From: Trichopria drosophilae
Lineage: Eukaryota > Arthropoda > Insecta > Hymenoptera > Diapriidae
DNA: 64,000 bases
Assembly (NCBI GenBank): GCA_030407085.1
Contig: CM059586.1
Location: 12,666,001-12,730,000, forward strand
Reading direction: 5' to 3'
Of the stretch, positions 55,700 through 64,000 are shown piece after piece; the stretch's first letter is position 1, and every line of letters starts with the position of its first letter. The notes beneath the pieces are model-generated. The model was not told where the DNA came from. It searched no databases and saw nothing but the letters and a program-made list of their open reading frames with translations. The position numbers and the translations under genes are program-made.

Positions 55700-56550
55700 T
55701 CCTTCGACACAACCGTTTTATAGTAAACATTACTATTTGTAATTGCTGGTACAATCATAGAAAGGTTGGTTTAACTACGTAGTTGCAACTGTAGTATATT
55801 TTCCGCAAGTACAGTTATAAAATGAATTTTTGGAGTTCTCGGCGACATAATGGGTTATTTTCATAAGTCATATTGTCTTTGTACAGACATTTTAAGACAC
55901 AAATTAAGGCCACGATGTGTTTAATTCAAATATCATTCTTAATGGTTCCTATGTTTATTTCCTACGTGTAATATTTTTGGTTTATAATGAAGAAACTGGG
56001 AAAAGTAAGTAAAAATGTTCGTTTTTAAATATCTAATAGAATTGTAGAAATAAATATTTAAAGTGGTTACATCTTACAATCAGCCAAAGTAATAGTATAC
56101 AAGGCTGGCATTCTCTAAGTGGTTTTATTTGTATCATATTTTACTTTTTGACAATTTCTTACTTAATTCCACATTTCAGTCGCATTTTTTGTACTAATGT
56201 AAATATTACTTATTACAGTGAGTATATTGAAATAATTCAGGTGTTAACCACTTTTATTATTTAATATTCTGCCGATAAAAATTTATAAAGTTCGTATCTT
56301 GTTTTTTTTTCTTATGTTATTTAATTACCTTTTATCTTAAATTGATGATAGTTTAATAAAATTGATTAATAATTAGACTTATCGATACAAGCACCTTACA
56401 TCATTAATAAAATAAGATAAGATCTAATTTTTCGCTAAACGTTCGTTTAATGTTTTGACAGATACTTATTTATACCATTGTGTTTTAGCATTTTATTATT
56501 TATGAAAAAAACGTAATCTTTTAGTTCGTAAAGGTGTAGTTTGTTTTCTT
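55700..56550. other. Stretch without a supported gene
   Basis: AT-rich; possible intron of the 56.6-kb exon's gene, but nothing shows this. Confidence 0.3.
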
Positions 56551-56555
56551 GTTAC

Positions 56556-56725
56556 AGAGTCTGCCGTAGTTTCTTCATCTATTGGATCTGGTGGGATTTC
56601 TGTAGTCCATGGCAAAAGGGATTGAAGATATGCAATGATGTCATTGATGATGGACTGGGTTGTAAAGCCTTCTATTGTTATTGTTCTTCTTGGAGTCTCG
56701 AGCTCTGGTATTTTTTCTGGACAAT
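56556..56725 (-). CDS. Internal coding exon of an unidentified gene
   Basis: The minus strand is open across 170 bp and encodes a well-composed peptide: PEKIPELETPRRTITIEGFT, an amphipathic helix-like stretch (TTQSIINDIIAYLQSLLPW) and a Pro/acidic tail (TEIPPDPIDEETTADS). An acceptor-like ACTTTTTGAAG precedes 56725 and the exon leaves phase 0 at TCT before GTAACA. GC content is higher than in the flanking DNA. The opposite strand reads Trp/Cys-rich nonsense, and the CTTGTTACAG seen there is merely the complement of the donor. No domain is recognised; the gene's other exons were not found. Confidence 0.4.
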
Positions 56726-57120
56726 CTTCAAAAAGTAATTGTATTAAATAGAACGTTTAAATTGAACCAAGTTCTATTAAGTTATTAAAATATAAAAATT
56801 ACTCAACTAATTAACATGACAATTAAATTACACTGCAAAATCGGATGTCTTATGGGTGTCATAAATGACGACACTAAGACATTTAGAATTGTCCCCTTTT
56901 AAAATGTGTTTTGATTTAGGCGTCTTAAAAACGAAGTGTTCCGAAATTTTCTGTCTAATGAAATAAAACACATTTAACATGTAACTGCGGGTCATTTCCG
57001 TGGTATTTTCTCACGTGATTCTCAAGAAGGTCGAAGTAAATTGTCCGAAATCACACAGTAAATATACCTTTTGATCAATTTTTACTTACTGTTTTGAGGA
57101 TAATGATAATACATAACACT

Positions 57121-58250
57121 GAGAGAAGCAAATACTAAAATCTCCTATTGTTTTCGAGGCCGCTTTTCAAGATTCCAAGGTCAAAATTGAATTTCAGCCA
57201 TCAAGGAATTCCAATATTTGAATTCGAATTTGAATTTGAAAAAAATGTCCAAAAAACATGTATTCTTGCCAATTTTTTTCGAGTCCTTAGAATATTGGGA
57301 TTCTATTGAAACTCTGAACAAAGGTGAATAAAATACTTCAATTTTAAGAAAAAATATTACTTTTATACCGTACATCATTCTACCGACCTCAAAATGGCCG
57401 CATCAATGAAAATTTCTTTGAACTTTTCTGAACGCTCATAACTCAAAAACTACAAGCTTTATTAAACAAATTCTAAGAATAAAAATTCTTAGAATGTACC
57501 TATAAATATCCTGGAATTTTTTTAGATTTTTCTGATGATATTTGTAGATTTTTAAAAAATTTTTGTTCCAAATTGTAATTTATTTACGAAATATTTTGAC
57601 AAAAATTTACTGAATTCTCTGATAAATTCTAAGAATTTTTCATTCTTTGCAATTTTTTTTGCAATTGTTGACAGTTTTCGAGAAGAAAATTCTAAGCTAT
57701 AATTATTTGAAATTCATTTTCTTAAAAACCATCAACTTTTGGAAAAAATGCAAAGGAGAACCAACTTTTAGAATTCATGAGAGAATACACTAAATTTTTG
57801 TTGGAAAATAAATTACAATTTTGAAAAATTTTGAACACAAAATTCATTAAAAAAATCTAAAAAAAATCCCTGATATTTCTCGATGATTTCTCAAAACTTT
57901 TTATTCTTACCATTTTTTTTTAAAGATCGTAGTTTTTTAGTTACAGTGTCCAGAAAATTTTATTGAAATTTTCATTGTTGCGACCATTTTGAAGTTGTTA
58001 GACTGATGTAGGGTATAAAAGTAAAAGGTTTCTTTAAATCGACGTATTTTATTCTCTTTTGTTCAGAGTTTCAATAGAATACCAATATTCTAATGAATCG
58101 AAAAAAAATTGGTAAGAATAAATATTTCACAATTTTTTGGACATTTTATACAAAATCGGCGCCATATTGGAATTCTTAATGATTGAAACTCAATTTTGAC
58201 CTCTGAATCTTTAAGAACGACCTCGAAAACAAGATATGTACTTCTCAATT
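57121..58250. repeat. 1.1-kb large inverted repeat (foldback-type)
   Basis: Arms include TTGTTTTCGAGGCCG / CGACCTCGAAAACAA, AATATTGGGATTCTATTGAA / TTCAATAGAATACCAATATT, CTCAAAATGGCCGCA and its diverged complement, and GAAAATTTCTTTGAA-type blocks. They are diverged (many mismatches), with the centre near 57690. A half copy sits at 14280-14900. Target duplication not identified. Confidence 0.6.
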
Positions 58251-58259
58251 TTTGTTAAC

Positions 58260-58945
58260 TTTGATTTTGATACGAAATACTTGATTGAAATAGATGCAAG
58301 AAAAAGTGTCCTTTGGGCGTTAACGGGTTAATATTTTTTTCTCTGTGCAGTCGAGTTGACTATGAAGACATGTTTTTGGTCATGATCTGGCGATATGAGC
58401 CTAATATTTAACGTTAATATCTTTGTTAGACGCTTTATTTAAAATTATATTTACTTAATATTAAATCTGTGCTCTGGACCTATAAGAAGTCTATTTAATT
58501 TGGAAGGAGAAGTCAAAAAGTAATAGATTTCGTATTGTACAGCGTGTATTCAGCTCCGTGAAATCGTATTTTATTTTACTCTGAGGACGAAAACATCACA
58601 AAAACATACTACGAATAAAAAGTAAATTAACTGAATCGTTATTACCGATCATTCATTCCATATATCTGTTTTATGTGTTTTATTTAAAACTCAAATAAAA
58701 ATGTACGTTCGCAGTGAATAAAAATTAAAGAAATTGTAAAAAGATTAGTTACCACGCATAATTACATCGAAAGTAAACTAGACAAAAGTATAATTTTCTG
58801 CAGATCATTTCTCTAAGCCGATTAATCTTTTTGTTAGTCATTTTAGTTGTGCATTATTCATATTCATTTTTGAACTCTATATGAGCTGGCGTCTGCTAGT
58901 ACGATATTGATTGGCGAATATCTTATCACTTTAAAACGCATTAGC
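58260..58945. other. Stretch without a supported gene
   Basis: No coding exon recognised; it lies upstream of the promoter candidate at 58950. Confidence 0.3.
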
Positions 58946-58949
58946 AAAT

Positions 58950-59078
58950 TATAAATATACGTATTATAAGTCATCGATTTCAGAGCAATTATTAAACTAC
59001 GATTCAACGAAGCATGCGTCACGATTTCAAGGAACTCTCATTAAGTTCTACGAATGATTCAAACGCAAGAAGTCTCAG
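58950..59078 (+). promoter_or_regulatory. TATA/Inr promoter candidate with a first coding exon
   Basis: TATAAATA starts at 58950 and an initiator-like TTCAGAG places A+1 at 58982, 32 bp downstream, the textbook distance. The transcript would contain ATG at 59014 opening 21 codons (MRHDFKELSLSSTNDSNARS ...) up to CTCAG-GTACTG, a plausible donor at 59078/59079. The peptide is hydrophilic with no signal peptide. No downstream exon was assigned, so the gene's product is unknown. TATA and initiator matches occur by chance in AT-rich DNA; the spacing plus donor raises it above that. Confidence 0.35.
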
Positions 59079-59611
59079 GTACTGATTATGTATAGCAAAA
59101 CATTACGTGCGGTTGTTTTTTTTTTCAAAATGCCATTCGGGTTACAGATTCATTTGTACATTCATTCATAAAGTTTGTCTTTTTCTATAAGTAATTTTGT
59201 AAAGGGTATTATTTGAATTGCATGAAATAAAGTTGACATTAATCTATTAAGTCCTGAATGGTTATTTTTTCTTTACAGATTTCAACGGTTGTGTGTAGTT
59301 TAAAAAATAGGTTCTACAAAATATCCATCCATCTGACGTAAAATTAACTGAAATGTCAGAATCTTTTGGTTCCATAAAATGCAGCCCTAAAAAACTACTT
59401 AAGATTATTTCCAAAAAATATGAATTTTTCAAATTGTTTTTTTCTTTAGATTGGGTTTTCACATTGAAATAATTTCAGAATTCTTGTTTGAAGTAAAGAA
59501 ATCGTGTCTTCGAGACCCGGACTTTAAAATATGCATTTTTAAAATTTGATAATAAAAGTACAAGTATCCAAAATAAAAAAATCAGCGAGGTTCAGGAGTT
59601 CAGGAGTTCGA

Positions 59612-59750
59612 AGTTCTTAGAATTGCTCAAAGAATACCCTGATATTTTCTGGGAATTTTTTGAACACTATGTATGGTTTTCAAAATCCCAAAATTTTGAA
59701 AAGTTCAACAAAAAATATTTTAAAGTATTCTTTGAGCAATTCTAAGAACT
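59612..59750. repeat. 139-bp inverted repeat
   Basis: AGTTCTTAGAATTGCTCAAA / TTTGAGCAATTCTAAGAACT are exact complements, continuing through GAATAC / GTATTC; the loop is AT-rich. Confidence 0.75.
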
Positions 59751-59759
59751 TTTTATTCG

Positions 59760-61530
59760 GAAATATTTTTTCCGACCGTCTATCATTTTAAAATAAAATG
59801 TCCTGAATCTTTCGTTGATTTTTTTTCGTGTTTCAGCCGACATTTTTAATACTTTCACCTGTATTTTCAAAATGTTAATATGCACATTTTAAAATTCAAA
59901 TCTATAGGACACGATTTTTTAAATTTAAACAAGAATTGAGAAATTGAATTATTATAATTAAGAATTATAGTAAAAAATCGATATAAAGAAAAACACAATT
60001 TGGAAATAATCATGTACAGATTTTTACATTTTTTGAAAAATCTAATAAAATATTCTGGAAATTAAATTACTTTTGCTTTAGATATGACTACACGAAATAT
60101 TATAATAAAAAAAACCTTATAGATAAAATATGTAAAATTTTACAGTTACGAAAATTATTTTACCTGATTGGCATGCCTGGACCAAAAAAATTGTAGTTGT
60201 TATGAAGATTAACAATGTAACGTTGCGCGACATTATGAAAAAATATCTGAATTTGCCGGATTGCTCTCGGTTCTTAAATACTTTAAAGACTCGTAAAAAA
60301 TGTTATTGAGTGAAAACATTGTACTATGTAGGTCGGGAGATTTACATAAACGCACCTGTATCTATCCCGCATTTGATTTGTCTGCATAATAGGCATCACT
60401 AAATCAAGGTTAATTTTCGTTATTCCACAATACTAAAAATGTTATAGAATTACAACTAAAAAGTTAAAAATAATGAGAGTGAATTTTGAATTTATAAAAT
60501 TGGCTTTTTCGAAAAATGTGACTATACGCGAATTTTGTAATGGGATATTAACAGAAAAATTATATTTTTTAGTATTTCCTTGTATGTGTGATTTAAACAT
60601 TAAAAATTGGGGTTTAAAAGTCATATTGAAGAACTTTGTGAATAAAATCTGAAAGTTCTTTTCGTCCAATAATCTATATGTTTTTTTGCAGCTATATTTG
60701 GGCTGTTTTCGTATTAAGATTTTTAGTAATTTCACATCACACGTGGCAGCGAAACTGAGGCAGGATACGAACAAGTCCGCTGTGGAAATTTATGTGCAAA
60801 AATCTATCTAATAAATTCTACCATTAGGTACTTGACTGGAAGTTAGTAGATAGAAATACTTTTGTATTTTGGTAAATCCTCTGAATGTATTTAATTTTAC
60901 TCATTTTATTTAAGTTAATAATTACACAGTTCAACAAAAATTTGACAATTTCATGTTACCGTATAAGTAAGAGTCGTTTCTGAATCCAAATATCCAAATG
61001 GTTCTAGTTTTTGTGATATTGAAGGTCAGAGGGGTAAAAATACCGATTTCAGATATTTTGCGAATCCATCTATTCATAGCAAAAAAATGTTCCACCAGTA
61101 AGATTCAATACTTAACAAAATTTTTAAACGTAAGGAAATGATTCACTTGAAACTCCGCCAGCTGATGGACTATCTCGCTGGTTCTGACATGCCGAAAGAG
61201 TGCTGCTGAAATGGTGTAAGAAAACAAAAAATTCAAAACTGCATCGTTATAAGTTTAATCACTTTTGCAAAAACACAACTTTTATTCACAACTAAAAGAT
61301 GTGTTTAGGATCGTTTATCGGAATATTAAAAAAAAACTTGAAATGTGAGCGACAGGGACTGTAAAGTTTAGCTATAATAAAAAAATATAGATCTACCTAA
61401 CTTTTACTATGTATTTATGCTATGTATGAGTGTTAAACAGACTGAAAGAAATATATGTTATCCAGTAACATCTGCAATTATTTACCTGAAGCAATTAAAT
61501 ATTTTCGGAAGTTAAATAGATATTTAATTA
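59760..61530. other. AT-rich stretch without a recognised gene
   Basis: The largest open frame (60442-60774, minus) lacks motifs and has AT-driven composition. No RNA gene or element boundaries seen. Confidence 0.35.
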
Positions 61531-61537
61531 ATATTAA

Positions 61538-61830
61538 GACGGAGGAAGAAATTATTTAGTATGGTGAAATAAATATTTATTTGATTCAAGTACGTAATTA
61601 CTGGAACTAAAAAATGTATTACTTAATATTCAGTCAGGAGAAAAATATTTAGTACGGTGAAGCAGAAATAACAACTAATTTACTAGAAACAAGGACATTT
61701 TTTTTAATGAAGTATATATTTACTTCTGTCAGAGGAAGAAATTATTTAGCACGGTGAAGTAAATTTCTATTTCTTTCAAGTAAACATTCATTGAAACTAA
61801 AAAATACATTGTTTAAACAAAGAATTGAAA
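61538..61830. repeat. Tandem repeat, unit about 93-97 bp, three copies
   Basis: Units start GACGGAGGAAGAAATTATTT (61538), GTCAGGAGAAAAATATTTAG (about 61633) and GTCAGAGGAAGAAATTATTT (61728), each with a (C/T)GGTGAA(A/G) box and an AACTAAAAAATG/AC box. Confidence 0.6.
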
Positions 61831-62150
61831 TGCTTTGTTGAATTAAGTAAATATTTATTAGTCGAGGAATTATTTATTGTATCAGCAAAACGTGAACAAC
61901 CATTCTAATAAATTTTTTGTTTCCATTCCACAAAACTACACTGAAAACTTGAAGGTAGGAAAAATTTCTATTTTTCTATTGTAAAACGGATTAACGAAAT
62001 AGTAAAAATTACAATGCACGTGTATTAAAAAGTTACAACTTGAAATTTAATAATAGCAACTTCTGCTTTTAAAAAGTATAACAAATTTATAACTATTCTT
62101 AGCAGTTTCTATTAATTTCTGTTACTATACTTTTAAATTTTACTTCTATA

Positions 62151-62749
62151 CAAGGTGTCCAAGAAGGTGATTCTCCGTGATATTTCGAAACGAAAAAGTC
62201 CTCTACCAAAATTGAATCTGATGCTCAGAATTTGAGTGACGGTCTATTGAAGTTTAGAACAAAAAATTGCTTTTTTTGCAATAACTCGTTTCACTTTTAA
62301 GTTAGTTCAATGAGTGAGGGCTCATTTTCAAGATTTTTTAAGCCCTACAATTAATCAGGATTTGGCCTGCGATGAATATTTCTAAAGTTATATTCTTATA
62401 TTCTTCGCCTTCTTAAGCTTTACAACTTCTTACTATGTGCTATTTCGTTAGCTATTTGACGAAATAAGTAATATGCGAAAAACCGCAAAAATTATCCTTT
62501 TTTCTGTTTTTGAGGGCTATATCTTCAGAAATATTCATCGCGGGTCAAATGCTCTTATGGGTGAATTGTAGGGCTTAAAAAAGGCTTGCAAATGAGCTCT
62601 TACCCATTAAAATAACTTAAAAGCGAGTCGAGTTACTGCAAAAAAAGGAATTTCAGCCTCAGATCTAATTTTGACACAGGACTTTTTTGTTTGAAATATC
62701 ATAGAGAATGACCTCCTGAAATATCGTAACCCAATTCTTGGACACGCTG
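62151..62749. mobile_element. 599-bp TA-flanked palindromic MITE
   Basis: CAAGGTGTCCAAGAA ... TTCTTGGACACGCTG with TA at 62149-62150 and 62750-62751. Arms share TCCGTGATATTTCGAAAC-type, GGGCTCATTTTCAAG and GCGATGAATATTTCT blocks with their complements. A half copy with an LTR insertion is at 20640-21602. Confidence 0.7.
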
Positions 62750-62759
62750 TATGTACAAA

Positions 62760-63290
62760 CCGTCAATCGTTCTATAACTTGTGAGTAGGATACGTGCCGC
62801 TTATGCGGCATCTCTGTGAAAGGTGGTCAATTAGACGCACAATTGTATTCTTGGTGACTATTTTAATTTCCAAATAAATATTATTTCAACATAACAATTT
62901 TCATTATTTTCTATCGATTGGACGGTCTACAAAAGTTAATAATTACTAATAGGTTATGGAACATTTTATTGTTAAAAATTTTATCGCTCACCTCCACGTC
63001 AGCCATCACACACTAACCTCTGTTTGTAGGACTATAAATATATTAGTGATTAACGTCCAAACGTCCGAATTTTCTGAATGATTTTCAGCGGCTGTTATTT
63101 TTATTAAATCGATCCTAAAAAATTGTGGAATAATCATTTATAACCTGAAATTTTGTGATCTTTCAGAATCTGTCATCAGAATTTTTGAAAAATAAAAAAA
63201 AATGAAGTTATATTTGTTTATTTAAAAAAAATAACGAATTTTTCACGAAAAAATCTTCTTCAATTGATATTTTCGCACCGAAATCGTATG
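62760..63290. other. Stretch without a gene
   Basis: No coding or structured feature that I can support. Confidence 0.3.
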
Positions 63291-63299
63291 GGAAATTGT

Positions 63300-63810
63300 C
63301 CAGGTAGTATAAATCTTGTATCCATGGATCCTTATCTTCAAAATGGGAGGATGAGAACTTTGAAATTCAAGATGGCGACGTCCAATATGGCAGTTCAAAA
63401 CCGACAAAATTAGGCTAATTCGAATTCTTACGAATATAACAATGTATTTTGATGACATTTCCATTAAATTTTGTATATTGTTGTATTTTTGGTCGCTGAT
63501 TTCGAATATGTTACCAGATTCCTCAAATTCAAAATGGTGGATCCAATATGGCGGACCAAAATAAACAGTACTTTTCAATTTCAGTGAAAATGTGTATATA
63601 GGGTTTTTTTGGGTCGCTGATCATGAATCTGTCGTCAGATTTCCCAAATTCAAAATGGCGGATCCAGTATGGCAGCCGAAAATAAGCACTATTTCGATTT
63701 TAGTGAAAATATGTATATAGAGGTTTTTTGAGTCGCTGATCATGAATATTTCATCAGATTTCCCGTATTCAAAATCGCGGATCCAATGTGGCGATTAAAA
63801 TTTCGAAAAG
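63300..63810. repeat. ATGGCGG-repeat array at the right edge
   Basis: Four units with GTCGCTGA landmarks at about 63493, 63613 and 63732 (step 119-120 bp), each followed by TTCAAAATGGCGGATCCAAT-type sequence. No TTAA terminus was recognised on either side within the window. Confidence 0.65.
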
Positions 63811-63839
63811 TTCGTGGATTTTCGTCAATGTAACGATTA

Positions 63840-64000
63840 GCCATCGATAATATCTCCGTTGCCCGACTCTTACCGCGAGGAGATTGACGTAGGAAAGAGT
63901 CTTTTTTTTTGTATTTTATATGATTTTTCACTTTTTTTTTCTATTTTTAAATTTTATTTTATTTTTTTCATTTTTATAGATTTCATCTCTTTTTTATATA
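63840..64000. other. Right-edge T-rich sequence
   Basis: Poly-T-rich tract without a feature; cut by the window end. Confidence 0.3.

Noticed and set aside
1..64000. CRISPR arrays, rRNA genes and bacterial operons
   Set aside because: None seen; the sequence is animal nuclear DNA with splice signals and eukaryotic transposons.

Overview
This is AT-rich animal nuclear DNA, almost certainly arthropod. The clues are sparse short exons with GT/AG signals, TATA/initiator-type promoter candidates, mariner-like, TTAA-flanked (piggyBac-type) and Penelope-like elements, and many terminal-inverted-repeat (TIR) miniature elements (MITEs). An insect, perhaps an ant or another hymenopteran, is my inference from the repeat style; no host marker gene proves it. 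There is no operon structure, rRNA or CRISPR.

Layout. 1-238 is the last coding exon of a gene entering from the left, followed by what looks like a long 3' untranslated region (to about 5.5-5.9 kb) with seven Pumilio-type TGTANATA sites. 6.3-10.4 kb is dominated by a repeat of about 120 bp carrying paired ATGGCGG cores, packed inside TTAA-flanked elements. 10.4-12.9 kb holds decayed Penelope-like retroelement copies with a degenerate hammerhead-like tail. 13-21.6 kb is a mosaic of palindromic MITEs, one split by a solo LTR. 24.5-33.1 kb contains the best host-gene candidate, on the minus strand: a 5'-untranslated exon, a start exon, an exon coding for a TAZ2-type zinc finger (CBP/p300 class) and a tentative last exon. 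Its introns are full of mobile elements and two hammerhead-like repeat families. 33.6-40.6 kb carries a very clean 1.16-kb palindrome, a tRNA-like sequence, a complete 3.07-kb mariner-like element with an intact 360-residue transposase, and a 726-bp palindromic MITE inserted 18 bp away. 45.2-47.6 kb is a DNA transposon with a decayed transposase and 34-bp TIRs. 48-60 kb has short minus-strand coding candidates (48.5 and 56.6 kb), a plus-strand TATA/Inr promoter with first exon (59 kb) and several large inverted repeats. The right edge returns to the ATGGCGG repeat array.

Functionally, the intact mariner-like transposase could in principle mobilise elements sharing its CAGGGT(G/C)AT ends and TA targets (18.1 and 39.3 kb). 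The TTAA-flanked elements would need a piggyBac-type enzyme, of which only a possible N-terminal remnant (7.1 kb) is present. The TAZ gene has correctly phased splice sites but carries a frameshift within its first zinc-binding cluster, so it is either recently dead or affected by a sequence error.
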